From the NCBI GenBank assembly GCA_013215295.1, contig JABSOZ010000011.1, forward strand, positions 122,917 through 186,916: a stretch of DNA of 64,000 nt, given 5' to 3'. Both the position numbers and the translations under genes were made by a program. The DNA comes from Colwellia sp. (GTDB lineage: Bacteria > Pseudomonadota > Gammaproteobacteria > Enterobacterales > Alteromonadaceae). Positions 28,264 through 38,470 of this stretch are shown one piece after another. Below the pieces are notes generated by a model that searched no databases, was not told the origin of the DNA, and worked only from the letters and a program-made list of their open reading frames with translations. Numbering within the stretch: position 1 is the stretch's first letter; every line of letters starts with the position of its first letter.

Positions 28264-31200
28264 CTAATTAAGCACATCCAATATATTTGAAAGTAGTAAT
28301 TTAGCATTAACCGGTTTTGCCATGTGCTTATTCATACCTGCTGCAAAACTTCTTTCTTTGTCTTCTTGGCGAGCGTGAGCTGTCATAGCGATAATAGGTA
28401 AATTGGCAAATTCTTTTTGTTGGCGAATTTTTCTCGTTGCGGTTAATCCATCCATCACCGGCATTTGAATATCCATCAGTACAACTTCAATAGTTTGTTT
28501 TTTATCAGCGAGTATTTCTAGTGCTTTTTCACCATTACCTGCAATAATGACATTTGCATGCATAGTTTTTAATAACTCCTTAGCAACGAGTTGATTAACT
28601 AAGTTATCTTCAACCAATAAAACATTTATTCCTTTCAAATGATTAATTTCTTCGCTGATAATGCTCGGATCAATCAGTTTGTTATTAACCTCTTCCGTTA
28701 CAACGTGTTTCGTTGTTATTGCTGTGAATAACTTACGAACAAAGCTTCGATAAAGCGGGTTTTCTAATAGAACATACGAAAGTTTCAATGCCTCAATACG
28801 CTCAATTATTTCACCCGAGATCCCTTTTGCCATGGGATAAATGATTGCCAAGATTAATTGGTTATTAAGGCAGCTTTGGTATATTTCTTCAGGTTCTTTA
28901 TTAATACACTCTTCATCAATAATTAGAACAACTTGTTCGTTATTTTTGTACTTTTCAAGATCGGACAACGCTGTAATGTTTACATGATTTATTTGATACT
29001 TTGATAAGGAATTTATTAATGGCTTAGGTAATACTTGAGAGAAATCACATAAGGTTAGTATTGAATTTTCTTTCGGTGAATCAGCTTTAACAACAGTAAA
29101 AGGCAAGACAAAAGTAAAAGTAGCTCCCTCCCCTAATTCACTTTTAAATGATATTTCTCCGGATAACAGATTTACAATTTGCTGACAAATAGATAAGCCT
29201 AATCCCGAGCCTCCATATTCACGTGTCATCGACTCATCTGCTTGACGGAACGCCTCAAATAAGTGACTTTGCTTATCTTTAGCAATACCAATACCTGTAT
29301 CAGCGACGATAAAGCGCACAAAAACTTGTGACTGTTCTAGATCATTTACCGCTAGGTATTCTGCTTTATTAGCTATTTCGACCCTAAGGGATATTTCACC
29401 TTGATGCGTAAACTTCATAGAATTATTTAGTAAGTTGGTGAGTACTTGAACTACTCGCATATCATCAGTCAATACAACATCTGGTACATCATAATCAATA
29501 TTAATTGTCAGAGGTAATTGCTTCTCGCTGATCATACTTATATTAAGCTTGACCGCTTGGTCGACCATGTGATCAATACTAACTGGCTTTTTTACAATAG
29601 ACATATTACCAGATTCAATCTTAGCTAAATCGAGCACCTCATCAACTAAATGTAACAATGAAACTGATGCTCCTTCTGCATTTAATAAGTGTTGTTTCTG
29701 CTCAACCGTTAAACGTGTTCGAGCTAATAAAAATAACATGCCTTTAATTGCGTTAATCGGGGTACGTATTTCATGACTCATATTTGCTAAAAACTGGCTT
29801 TTTGCTTGGTTAGCATGTTCTGCTTGGTTTTTTGCTTGCTCTAAAGCAATATTTGCTGAGTACTGGGCAGTTGCATCACGTACTAAATTAATAGTGCCCA
29901 CTATTTCAGCGGTTTGACTATATAATTGTGTGCTAAAAACTTCATAAGTATTAGTAGGTGTTTCAACGACTTGTTCCAAACCTTGATCTGTTGGCCGAGT
30001 TAATGATGCTTCAGACATTGAAACGAGTGATCGCCCTAATTCATCATTGACCACTTCATTACTACACTTACCGACAAAATCTAATGATCCCATTTGAACA
30101 AAATTTTCAAATGCTTTGTTATAACCAATCATTTTTCCATCTAAATCATTAAAGATAATGTAATCAGGAATAGCATCCATAACCGAACGTAATAACGCAT
30201 AATCACGTTGATGTTGTTCACTCTTGAGACGTAATGCTTGAGTCTTCTCATTGACGTGGCTATCAAGAATACTGTTTTGATCTTTCAACTGCTGTAGTAA
30301 CGTTCGGTTTTGTCCAAATATATCTTCAACAATGTTAAACCAATGTAACCAATCTGCTGGAGGTTTAACCTTACCTGGGTCTCCTTGTGAACAATGTTCA
30401 ATATGATTTATAAATTCTTTAGTGGGCTTCATGAATGTCTTGCGCGTTACTATATAAATAATACTCATAAACACAAAAAGGCCAATAAACAACAAAGTGA
30501 ATATCACAATGAATCGATTTAAAATGGGTTCAGAAAAATCTTGGTATCGCTGATATTTCATTAAAACCCAGCCATTAATAGGTAATTGATATTTTTGAAT
30601 AAGCCATGATCCAACGCGATAACTGTCCGGAAATTTGTTAATACTTTTGTTTGAATAATTTGCTAATTCTTTTGGCGCAATGTCTTGCCAAGTTAGCCGC
30701 GTTGACAAAACTTTATTATTTGCCGTTTTATGAACAAGTACATTATTTTTTTCATCAAGAAGCACTAACCCTTGTTTATTCTTTTCAATATTAGGAAGTC
30801 CTTGGCTTAAACTTGATAAACTAAAGTCCATTAGTATTGCGCCTGCTAGTTTTCTATTACGATAAACTGGAGTACCTAATGAAGAGCTCAAACCTTTCCC
30901 TGCGGAATCTAAATGAGGGGGTGACCAAAAGAAGTTGTTATCACCTGGCAGTAACGCTTTAATGCTATTTATATTATCGTTGTTTAAGTTTCGCTCAGAA
31001 AACCGCCAACTATTTTTTCCTATCCAGGGATAAAGACTCACAAACTTATTTAAAGACACGTAATAAAACCAATTCGATTCTTTTATGGTGTTTTTTGCAA
31101 TAATAAAAGCGGGTGTTAACGCATTTGCCATCGCTAACTCTTGTTTTTGTAACTCATCAAAATCAGCAATCTGGCCGATTCCGGTGATATTGCCTCTGAA

Positions 31201-31548
31201 ATGTTTACGGTGTGCAAATGAATCTCGACTATTTGTCTTTAAATAGTATTCATCACCATCCTGTTCAAGTGTTGGCGTTGTTGCAAGCAGTTCTTCAGGA
31301 AAAGAGAGATGATAATTTGCAAATGTTTTTAAACCCGCAATGCTTTTCAAGCCTAAAATAAGTGTATTTTCTAACTGTTTAGCTTGTATATTTAGCGTGC
31401 GGAGTTCTCGGGTTTGGTAGGCGTCTAACTCAGTAGAATATCGGTAAGAAGCGATTGAAACGGCAATGAGTGTTATAACAACAAATACAGCTAAAACAGA
31501 ACGATTATAACGACTAAATACTTGTTCTTTAGAAGATTTATCAAACAC
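28264..31548 (-). CDS. Hybrid sensor histidine kinase with receiver domain
   Basis: 1094 residues. Order: membrane helix ~17-36; periplasmic Cache-like sensor ~40-340 (LAGAILMDFSLSSL; GWVLMKYQ); second helix ~346-368; coiled linker; PAS ~450-555 (VMDAIPDYIIFNDLDGKMIG); HisKA with His592 in FLANMSHEIRTP; HATPase ~690-815 (DTGIGI, GGSGLGLSI); a degenerate receiver ~828-940 (VVLIIDEE but no proper phosphoacceptor motif); and a true receiver ~974-1090 with Asp1026 in VLMDIQMP. There is no Hpt domain, so phosphate must go to a separate Hpt protein. No response regulator gene is adjacent, so it is an orphan kinase. Confidence 0.9.
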   Translation of the reverse strand: MFDKSSKEQVFSRYNRSVLAVFVVITLIAVSIASYRYSTELDAYQTRELRTLNIQAKQLENTLILGLKSIAGLKTFANYHLSFPEELLATTPTLEQDGDEYYLKTNSRDSFAHRKHFRGNITGIGQIADFDELQKQELAMANALTPAFIIAKNTIKESNWFYYVSLNKFVSLYPWIGKNSWRFSERNLNNDNINSIKALLPGDNNFFWSPPHLDSAGKGLSSSLGTPVYRNRKLAGAILMDFSLSSLSQGLPNIEKNKQGLVLLDEKNNVLVHKTANNKVLSTRLTWQDIAPKELANYSNKSINKFPDSYRVGSWLIQKYQLPINGWVLMKYQRYQDFSEPILNRFIVIFTLLFIGLFVFMSIIYIVTRKTFMKPTKEFINHIEHCSQGDPGKVKPPADWLHWFNIVEDIFGQNRTLLQQLKDQNSILDSHVNEKTQALRLKSEQHQRDYALLRSVMDAIPDYIIFNDLDGKMIGYNKAFENFVQMGSLDFVGKCSNEVVNDELGRSLVSMSEASLTRPTDQGLEQVVETPTNTYEVFSTQLYSQTAEIVGTINLVRDATAQYSANIALEQAKNQAEHANQAKSQFLANMSHEIRTPINAIKGMLFLLARTRLTVEQKQHLLNAEGASVSLLHLVDEVLDLAKIESGNMSIVKKPVSIDHMVDQAVKLNISMISEKQLPLTINIDYDVPDVVLTDDMRVVQVLTNLLNNSMKFTHQGEISLRVEIANKAEYLAVNDLEQSQVFVRFIVADTGIGIAKDKQSHLFEAFRQADESMTREYGGSGLGLSICQQIVNLLSGEISFKSELGEGATFTFVLPFTVVKADSPKENSILTLCDFSQVLPKPLINSLSKYQINHVNITALSDLEKYKNNEQVVLIIDEECINKEPEEIYQSCLNNQLILAIIYPMAKGISGEIIERIEALKLSYVLLENPLYRSFVRKLFTAITTKHVVTEEVNNKLIDPSIISEEINHLKGINVLLVEDNLVNQLVAKELLKTMHANVIIAGNGEKALEILADKKQTIEVVLMDIQMPVMDGLTATRKIRQQKEFANLPIIAMTAHARQEDKERSFAAGMNKHMAKPVNAKLLLSNILDVLN

Positions 31549-31664
31549 GTTTACATCCTTATATTCATTCTAATAGTTTTTATTTTTCACAGTTCATGCA
31601 TCTTACTGAAAATACGCTTTGATAACTAGTCTGTCGGTAAAGTCCTTCAATTATCATCCATAAA

Positions 31665-31686
31665 AAAGGCTCTAAAGCGAGCCTTT
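31665..31686 (-). terminator. Terminator of phoH
   Basis: AAAGGCTC-GCTTTA-GAGCCTTT followed by T's on the minus strand, 25 bp after the PhoH stop. Confidence 0.85.
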
Positions 31687-31711
31687 AAATCAACCATTAT
31701 CCATCGAAATA

Positions 31712-33091
31712 TTATAGGTTTTCCTCAGCAAATGAGGCTAACCGGCTCCTTACCACGCCACTTAAATTAATGGTCGAGCTACCGGAAAAATCTTTAAAAC
31801 GCTCAACAATATAAGTTAACCCCGAAGTAACAGCGGTTAAATAATTACTATCAATTTGTGCCAAATTACCTGAACAAACCAGCTTAGTACCTTCGCCACA
31901 ACGAGTGATAATAGTTTTCAACTGAGAGGCTGTTAAGTTTTGGCATTCGTCGAGTAGGACTAAGGAATTTTGAATACTGCGTCCACGCATGAAATTAACC
32001 GACTTAAATTGAATATTGGCTTTCTCCATAATGTAATCAAGACTACCGTTCATATTTTCATCTTGCTTATGCAATACTTCTAAAGAATCAGTAATAGCAG
32101 CTAACCAAGGTGCCATTTTCTCTTCTTCTGTCCCTGGTAAAAACCCGATAGACTCGGCGATTTCAGGCGTACTACGAGTGACAATAACTTTATCATAAAG
32201 GCCTCGTTCTATTACTTGTTCAAGCGCAGAAGCAAGTGCCAATAATGTTTTGCCACAACCGGCAGGCCCCGTTAAAATCACTAAATCAATAGTAGGATCA
32301 AGCAAAGCATCCATCGCCATACCTTGATAAATATTTTTAGGGTGAATACCCCATGCTTGTTTTGCCATTAAGCGTTCTTGGCTTAAGTCCATTATTTTGA
32401 GTTTTTCGTCATCCCACCCAGTTACTTTACCGGCAAAATGTTCGCCGTCATCGATAAGGTACTCATTCATATAGGCATTTGGTAGTACATCACGCTTTAT
32501 GTAGTGAGTAGTATTTCGACCTTCAGTTTCACTTTCACAATCACTAACATTCTGCCAAAAGTCGCCTTCAAATTTATAATAGCCTTTCGTTAGAAATTTA
32601 ATGTCATCAATGAGTTGGTCAGTGCGGTAATCTTCAACAAAGGCTAGGCCTGCTCCTTTCGCTTTTAAGCGCATATTAATGTCTTTAGTGACCAATACAA
32701 CTTTAGAAGGGGCTTTTTTTTTCTGAATGTATAAGGCAGCGTTGATAATACGGTTATCATTTTCGTTGAACGATAAACAGCCTGCTTTTTGCTCTAGGGC
32801 ATAATCGTTAAAAATAGATAAACAGCCACTTGGATGCTCATCATCATTTTGAGGTAATTTAACACCGGCGAGAACCTCTTCAGGGCTGGCATCAACAAGG
32901 GTATCTTCAAGGGCACGTATTGCTACGCGAGCATCGCGACTGACATCTTTCCGGCGATCTTTTATAGAGTCGAGCTCCTCGAGTACGGTCATAGGGACAA
33001 CTACATCGTGTTCTTTAAAGGAGAGAAAAGCGAAAGGTTCGTGTAACAAAATATTTGTGTCTAATACGTAAATAATCTTTTCTGTATGCAT
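31712..33091 (-). CDS. PIN-PhoH family protein (PhoH2-like ATPase/ribonuclease)
   Basis: 459 residues. An N-terminal PIN nuclease domain (YVLDTNILLHEP, Asp11; VPMTVLEELD; FNENDNRI; VLVTKD) is joined to a C-terminal PhoH ATPase with Walker A GPAGCGKT at 275-282 and Walker B-like LVLLDECQN near 378. The PIN-PhoH pairing is known for RNA unwinding and cleavage in mycobacterial PhoH2; the gammaproteobacterial proteins are less studied. It is cytoplasmic and monocistronic, and lies divergent from rapA across a 367-bp gap. Confidence 0.9.
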   Translation of the reverse strand: MHTEKIIYVLDTNILLHEPFAFLSFKEHDVVVPMTVLEELDSIKDRRKDVSRDARVAIRALEDTLVDASPEEVLAGVKLPQNDDEHPSGCLSIFNDYALEQKAGCLSFNENDNRIINAALYIQKKKAPSKVVLVTKDINMRLKAKGAGLAFVEDYRTDQLIDDIKFLTKGYYKFEGDFWQNVSDCESETEGRNTTHYIKRDVLPNAYMNEYLIDDGEHFAGKVTGWDDEKLKIMDLSQERLMAKQAWGIHPKNIYQGMAMDALLDPTIDLVILTGPAGCGKTLLALASALEQVIERGLYDKVIVTRSTPEIAESIGFLPGTEEEKMAPWLAAITDSLEVLHKQDENMNGSLDYIMEKANIQFKSVNFMRGRSIQNSLVLLDECQNLTASQLKTIITRCGEGTKLVCSGNLAQIDSNYLTAVTSGLTYIVERFKDFSGSSTINLSGVVRSRLASFAEENL

Positions 33092-33458
33092 ACTAAGATC
33101 TCCGTTCTAAGTTAACCTGACACTGGTGATTAGTTAAGATAAGTATAGTTTCAATCTCCTACTATTCAAATGCTGACACAAAACCCGATCAGTGAATTTC
33201 CTCAATAACGCCAATATCTAATTTTCCAGAATAATAATTTCGCCCGAACAGCTAAATCAAACATGAATTAACAGGCTTTTCGGTATTATTTATTCTCGTG
33301 TAAACTTTATTGAATCCTTTTTTAAATTCTCTGCTTTTTTTAATGATCACAACTATGATTAACGTTATTATAGCGCCCTTTTTTAGTGCCTTAATGGGCG
33401 TGTTCTGTTGCACCATTTATTAATAATCGTGCAAATATTTAATTTTGGAGTTTTTTAT
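33092..33458. other. Intergenic region between phoH and rapA
   Basis: 367 bp with the divergent promoters of two genes. CGCCC...GGGCG near 33380-33403 could form a weak stem. No gene was seen; the reading frame of rapA stays open back to a TTG at 33408. Confidence 0.4.
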
Positions 33459-36386
33459 ATGGTTTTTTACCCTGGTCAACGATGGATAAGTGACGGAGAA
33501 TCGGATCAAGGATTAGGTACAGTAATGACAGTTGAACACCGTTTTGTTTCAATTGTATTTACTGCCACAGGTGAATCTCGCCAATATGCCATAGCCAATG
33601 CGCCATTAACCCGCGTTATTTTCAACGAAGGTGACAGTATTCCTAGCCATGAAGGCTGGACGTTGACGGTTGAAAGTATTGAAGACATTGACAATTTACT
33701 GACTTACCATGGTAAACGCCAAGATACGGGTGAAGAAACCTCATTAAAAGAAGTCATGATTGACCACTTCATTAAATTCAATAAGCCCCACGATCGCCTA
33801 CTCAATGGACAAGTTGATCGTCTCGACTGGTTTCGTTTACGTAAAGATAGTTTAAAACACCAACATACTCAGCAACAATCTCCGTTAATGGGCTTAAGTG
33901 GTGGCAGAGTAAGTTTAATTCCTCATCAATTATACATTGCTGAAGAAGTAGGTTGTAGATTTGCTCCTAGAGTATTACTCGCTGATGAAGTTGGCTTAGG
34001 TAAAACTATCGAAGCGGGTTTAATTATTCACCAGCAATTAGTAACAGGCCGCGCTAAGCGCATTTTAATTATTGTACCTGAGTCATTAATGCACCAATGG
34101 CTGGTAGAGATGTTACGCCGTTTTAATCTACATTTTAGTATTTTTGATAGTGAACGTTGCCAAGAAATTAAAAACTCAGAAGAAGATGTAAATCCATTTA
34201 GTTCTGAACAGTTGGTGTTAGTTAACTTAGATTTTGTGACGAAAAATCCAGAATGGTATGAAGAATTAATTAGCGAGGACTGGGATTTAATGGTTGTTGA
34301 TGAAGCACACCATTTAAATTGGCATCAAGATAATCCAAGCATAGAATATTTATGCATTGAACAATTAGCCAAAACCATTCCAGGGGTTTTATTATTAACA
34401 GCCACTCCTGATCAACTCGGTCATGAAAGTCACTTTGCGCGTTTACGTTTACTCGACCCAGACCGATTTTTTGATTACCAAAAATTTACTGAAGAAGAAA
34501 GCCATTACACTGAAGTGGCGAATGCCGCCAATGCTTTAGTGGCTAAAAACACTTTATCCTTAGAACAGAAAACAACCCTCACGAAACTGTTAAAAGAGAC
34601 AGATATCAGCCAACACTTAGAGAACCTTGATCTAAAAGCTGAAACTGATGTTGATCTTATTAAGCAAGACTCATCACGTGAGCAAGTACTTACACAACTC
34701 CTTGATCGTCACGGTACAGGTCGTATCCTTTTTAGAAACAGTAGAAACACGATAAAAGGTTTTCCAAAACGAGAGTTGCATCCTACACCTTTAGCCTTAC
34801 CCGAAGCTTATCAAGATCAAATAAATGAGTTCTTATTATCTGACAGCAGTGAAAATTTAAAGGCCACATCACAGGCTAAACATATTTTTACACCTGAAAT
34901 TATGTTTTCTTTAAATAGTCATGAAAGTTGGACAGACATTGATCCTCGTGTCGAATACTTAATTGAACTATTACAAACGCTTAAAAAAGAAAAGCTGCTT
35001 GTGATTTGTGCAAACGCGCAAACAGCCATGGATTTAGAAGCGGCATTAAGAGTCAGAGAAGGCATTCGAGCAGCCGTTTTCCATGAAGGCTTAAGTATTT
35101 TTGAGCGAGACAAAGCCGCAGCTTACTTTGCTCAAGACGAAGACAGCGCACAATGTTTATTATGTTCTGAAATTGGCAGTGAAGGTCGAAACTTTCAATT
35201 TGCACATCACTTAGTGTTATTTGATTTACCTAAAAACCCTGATCTATTAGAGCAGCGTATTGGCCGTTTAGACCGTATTGGACAAACACAAACTATACGT
35301 ATACATGTTCCTTACTTTGCTGACTCTGCACAAGGCCTGTTATTTAACTGGTATCAAGATGGCCTAAATGCCTTTGAACATACTTGTATTACTGGACGTG
35401 CAATTTTTGATATTTTTGGCGAACAATTATTTGATTTAGCTTTAACAGAACAATGGCAGTCAGCTGCTGCTGGAAAATTGATTGACGATAGCCACACGAA
35501 ACACTTAACACTAAAAGCTGATTTAGAATCAGGGCGAGACAAGTTATTGGAATTACGATCTTCTGGTCAAGGTCGTTCTCACCAATTAGTTAAAGAAATT
35601 TCAGCGCTAGATGATCAAATTGATTTACCACAGTTTATGTTTCAAATACTTGACGTTTTTGGTATTACTCAAGACGACAAGTCAGATAATGCGATTGCTT
35701 TACAGCCGAGTGAACATATGCTCTGTGGTAATTTCCCCTGTTTACCTGATGATGGCACTACCATTACTTTTAATCGAGATACTGCACTAGCCTGTGAAGA
35801 TTATCAATTATTAACGTGGGATCATCCTATGGTGCGTGGTGCTATGGATTTAGTCCTTAGCGATCAAACAGGTAATTCCACTATTGGCTTATTAAAAAAC
35901 CCTGCTTTACCTGCCGGTACATTTTTCATGGAATGTATTTTCACAATAGAAGCGACTGCGCCAAGCCATTTACAACTTGGACGATATTTACCGACTACAC
36001 CAATTCGTGTATTGGTTGATAAAAATGGTAATGATTTGGCTGATAAAGTCAGTGAAAATGTTCTAGACCTGCAACTCGCTCCCGTGAAAAAACAAGTCGC
36101 CTTGCAATTAGTGAAAGCGTTGAAAGATCAAGTAACGCCTTTAGTAGCTAAAGCTGAAGCGCATGCTCAACCGCAAGTCGTTAATATTCAAGAAAAAGCG
36201 CTCGCAAATATGCACTCGACTTTAGATGCTGAATTCCAAAGATTAACGGCGCTAAAAACAATTAATCCAAGTGTTCGTCAACAAGAGTTAGATTTCATTC
36301 AATTGCAACAAAGTGAATTGAGTCACTACATTGACAAAGCACAGTTAAAGTTTGAAGCCGTACGTTTAATTGTGGTGAGCAACTAA
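33459..36386 (+). CDS. rapA: RNA polymerase-associated protein RapA (Swi2/Snf2 ATPase)
   Basis: 975 residues from the ATG at 33459, which has a GGAG RBS 10 bases upstream and gives the family N-terminus FYPGQRWISDGESDQGLGTV; the open frame extends 17 codons further to a TTG with no support. RapA binds RNA polymerase and recycles it after termination. N-terminal Tudor-like domains precede the ATPase with Walker A DEVGLGKT (~176-183) and DEAHH at 281-285. The helicase C lobe ends with GSEGRNFQFA and QRIGRLDRIGQ, and a long RapA-specific C-terminal part follows. Length matches E. coli RapA (968). rluA follows 2 bp downstream, as in E. coli. Confidence 0.95.
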   Translation: MVFYPGQRWISDGESDQGLGTVMTVEHRFVSIVFTATGESRQYAIANAPLTRVIFNEGDSIPSHEGWTLTVESIEDIDNLLTYHGKRQDTGEETSLKEVMIDHFIKFNKPHDRLLNGQVDRLDWFRLRKDSLKHQHTQQQSPLMGLSGGRVSLIPHQLYIAEEVGCRFAPRVLLADEVGLGKTIEAGLIIHQQLVTGRAKRILIIVPESLMHQWLVEMLRRFNLHFSIFDSERCQEIKNSEEDVNPFSSEQLVLVNLDFVTKNPEWYEELISEDWDLMVVDEAHHLNWHQDNPSIEYLCIEQLAKTIPGVLLLTATPDQLGHESHFARLRLLDPDRFFDYQKFTEEESHYTEVANAANALVAKNTLSLEQKTTLTKLLKETDISQHLENLDLKAETDVDLIKQDSSREQVLTQLLDRHGTGRILFRNSRNTIKGFPKRELHPTPLALPEAYQDQINEFLLSDSSENLKATSQAKHIFTPEIMFSLNSHESWTDIDPRVEYLIELLQTLKKEKLLVICANAQTAMDLEAALRVREGIRAAVFHEGLSIFERDKAAAYFAQDEDSAQCLLCSEIGSEGRNFQFAHHLVLFDLPKNPDLLEQRIGRLDRIGQTQTIRIHVPYFADSAQGLLFNWYQDGLNAFEHTCITGRAIFDIFGEQLFDLALTEQWQSAAAGKLIDDSHTKHLTLKADLESGRDKLLELRSSGQGRSHQLVKEISALDDQIDLPQFMFQILDVFGITQDDKSDNAIALQPSEHMLCGNFPCLPDDGTTITFNRDTALACEDYQLLTWDHPMVRGAMDLVLSDQTGNSTIGLLKNPALPAGTFFMECIFTIEATAPSHLQLGRYLPTTPIRVLVDKNGNDLADKVSENVLDLQLAPVKKQVALQLVKALKDQVTPLVAKAEAHAQPQVVNIQEKALANMHSTLDAEFQRLTALKTINPSVRQQELDFIQLQQSELSHYIDKAQLKFEAVRLIVVSN

Positions 36387-36388
36387 TA

Positions 36389-37129
36389 ATGCCAACAAAT
36401 CAAAAAAATCAAAAGCACCTGCAATCACAACAACAAGTTGTGCGAATGGTCCCAAACCCTGACTTTGTTTATTGCCCGCCAATGTCGCCTTATCTTGATA
36501 TAATTTATAAAGATAATGATGTTGTTGTGCTTAATAAGCAAAGTGGCTTGCTGACCGTTTCAGGACGTTTACCCGCACATAAAGATTGTTTACAAAGCAG
36601 AGTCAATAAAGTTCTACCAACGGCAACCGTTGTTCACCGGCTGGACATGGCGACATCAGGTATATTGATCATGGCTCTGCATAAACCTGCACACGTAACG
36701 ATTAGCCGAATGTTTCAGCAAAGAGAAACAAAGAAAAGCTATATCGCCCGTGTATATGGTCATATGAAAGATGATAACGGGTCAGTTGATCAACCGCTTA
36801 TTTGTGACTGGCCAAATCGTCCACGACAAATGGTTGACCATGAACGAGGTAAACAATCACTCACACATTACAAGGTATTATCTCGCGATATTGATGACAA
36901 CGCAGTACCAAGCACGTTAGTTGAGTTAACGCCGATAACGGGGCGGTCTCACCAATTGCGTGTTCATATGTTATTTTTGGGCCACCCTATTCTGGGTGAC
37001 CGATTGTATTCACATGAAGCTGCAGTTACGGCAAGTTCGCGATTATTATTGCATGCACAAATGTTAGAATTAGCGCATCCGATGAATGAAGAAACACTCA
37101 CCTTCAAAGAGCCTTGCCCTTTTGTTTAA
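36389..37129 (+). CDS. rluA: Pseudouridine synthase RluA
   Basis: 246 residues. RluA makes pseudouridine 746 in 23S rRNA and position 32 in some tRNAs. The catalytic HRLDMATSG puts the nucleophile at Asp86; other family elements are VVVLNKQSGLLTVSGR and the C-terminal TGRSHQLRVHMLFLGHPILGD. It has ~25 extra residues at the N-terminus compared with E. coli. The start lies 2 bp after the rapA stop, so the pair is one operon. Confidence 0.93.
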   Translation: MPTNQKNQKHLQSQQQVVRMVPNPDFVYCPPMSPYLDIIYKDNDVVVLNKQSGLLTVSGRLPAHKDCLQSRVNKVLPTATVVHRLDMATSGILIMALHKPAHVTISRMFQQRETKKSYIARVYGHMKDDNGSVDQPLICDWPNRPRQMVDHERGKQSLTHYKVLSRDIDDNAVPSTLVELTPITGRSHQLRVHMLFLGHPILGDRLYSHEAAVTASSRLLLHAQMLELAHPMNEETLTFKEPCPFV

Positions 37130-37180
37130 TAAAATCGTTTGATAACAAAACATTTTTTAGTAAAAAAAGTATAATTTCTG

Positions 37181-37221
37181 CCGATAACTTATTTATAATG
37201 AGTACACTAATAAATTATCGG
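37181..37221. promoter_or_regulatory. Inverted repeat upstream of the DUF3530 gene
   Basis: CCGATAA (37181-37187) and TTATCGG (37215-37221) with AT-rich sequence between them that can partly pair (TTATTTA/TAAAT). It lies 35 bp before the start codon and could be an operator pair or a leader hairpin. Confidence 0.3.
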
Positions 37222-37255
37222 TGAATTCTCCCGCTGCTATTTTCCTAAGGAACTT

Positions 37256-38185
37256 ATGTTATTTCGCCATTTAGCTTCATTTATCATTTTGTGCTTATTA
37301 ACCTTTAGCTCTATTTATAGTTATGCGGCTCCTTTTCAAGAAGAAACTGAGAAGAAAGAGCCAACTAAAGAAGAAGCCGAAAATAAAGCCGCAGAACCTA
37401 ACAAAGTCGCAATTATTAAGCGTCCAGAAATTTTTGCTCCTGTTGATTCTCTTAAACAAAAAGAACAAGACCTCACGCATTACTTAAAAGCTGAAAAAGT
37501 CGTACCAATGCTAGCTGGCGCTAAAGACTTTATTACCATTATCAACGAGAACACGTCAAGTAATCAAAAAGGTGTCATGATATTGCTACCTGATTGGGAA
37601 ATGACAGCAACAAGCAGCAAAGCATTAAATTACTTACAAAAAATGCTACCGAGCCAAGGTTGGACAACTATCGCTATTCAACCGCCAAGTAGACCCATAG
37701 GATACCCTTCAAGTGCATTGAACTTCTCTCAACAAGTTGAAGAAAACGGTAAGCTGTTGGCGCAATGCCAAGACAATATTACAGCGATGATGACTGCGGT
37801 AATGGAAAAAGCTAAAAATTACCCTGGTATATTTGTTGTAGTTTCTAAAGGGAGTCACGCCGTTTTACTTGCAAATTTATATAGCAATGGAAAATTAGAA
37901 CCCCCCAGTGCAATGGTAATGCTCAGTGGATATATGAATACAGGGGCAGAAAGTCTTTCATTTGCTAAAACGCTAGCGACAAGCGAATTTCCTGTCTTAG
38001 ACCTATTCTTATCAAGAGATCATCAGTTGGCTACAACAGATGCAAGCATTAGAAAAGCACAAGCCACTAAAGAGATGAAAGTGTATTACAGGCAAACCCA
38101 ACTATACAATAATCAGATTGGTTTTTACCCTGAAAAAAAATTACTCAGATCTATCAATGGTTGGTTAAAATCTATTGGATGGTAA
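37256..38185 (+). CDS. Exported DUF3530 protein (alpha/beta-hydrolase-like)
   Basis: 309 residues with a signal peptide (SFIILCLLTFSSIYSYAA, cleavage ~24) and a charged, Glu/Lys-rich linker (~26-65). The body follows the DUF3530 pattern: VMILLPDWEMTA, LPSQGWTTIAIQPPS, and near 196 the strand-turn where a hydrolase nucleophile elbow should be. Here it reads VVVSKGSHAVL and lacks GxSxG, so the enzyme may be inactive or use another residue. A periplasmic location is expected. Function unknown. It may be cotranscribed with rapA-rluA but has a 126-bp gap with its own inverted repeat. Confidence 0.65.
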   Translation: MLFRHLASFIILCLLTFSSIYSYAAPFQEETEKKEPTKEEAENKAAEPNKVAIIKRPEIFAPVDSLKQKEQDLTHYLKAEKVVPMLAGAKDFITIINENTSSNQKGVMILLPDWEMTATSSKALNYLQKMLPSQGWTTIAIQPPSRPIGYPSSALNFSQQVEENGKLLAQCQDNITAMMTAVMEKAKNYPGIFVVVSKGSHAVLLANLYSNGKLEPPSAMVMLSGYMNTGAESLSFAKTLATSEFPVLDLFLSRDHQLATTDASIRKAQATKEMKVYYRQTQLYNNQIGFYPEKKLLRSINGWLKSIGW

Positions 38186-38291
38186 GCCTACAAATCATAA
38201 ACGGTAGGTTCATAAATAATTAAACGTTAATCCCTTGAGCGAATAAAGACTAGCAAATAGCTAGTTAATATTACGAGCTTAGATTCCGAAC

Positions 38292-38317
38292 TAATACCCT
38301 GAATTAATACCCTGAAT
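38292..38317. repeat. 13-bp direct tandem repeat (two copies)
   Basis: TAATACCCTGAAT occurs twice in tandem (38292-38304, 38305-38317), followed by a partial third copy. It lies between the DUF3530 gene and the chemoreceptor terminator; no function is apparent. Confidence 0.6.
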
Positions 38318-38371
38318 TAATATGGTGAGCTAATTCATTTGCCCGTATATTAATATTAACTAAGAGAATAA

Positions 38372-38409
38372 AAAAAACCTGTTGAATGTATATATTCAAC
38401 AGGTTTTTT
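38372..38409. terminator. Bidirectional terminator between the DUF3530 gene and the chemoreceptor
   Basis: A perfect 16-bp stem AAAAAACCTGTTGAAT with a 6-nt loop and T's on both strands. Confidence 0.92.
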
Positions 38410-38470
38410 AAATTTTATTTAATGGTGAGTATTTTAAAAAGAGGACTTACCAGTCATCAACGTTAAACAC

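Noticed and set aside
38292..38317. Insertion sequence footprint
   Set aside because: A 13-bp direct repeat with no element between the copies; a local duplication explains it.
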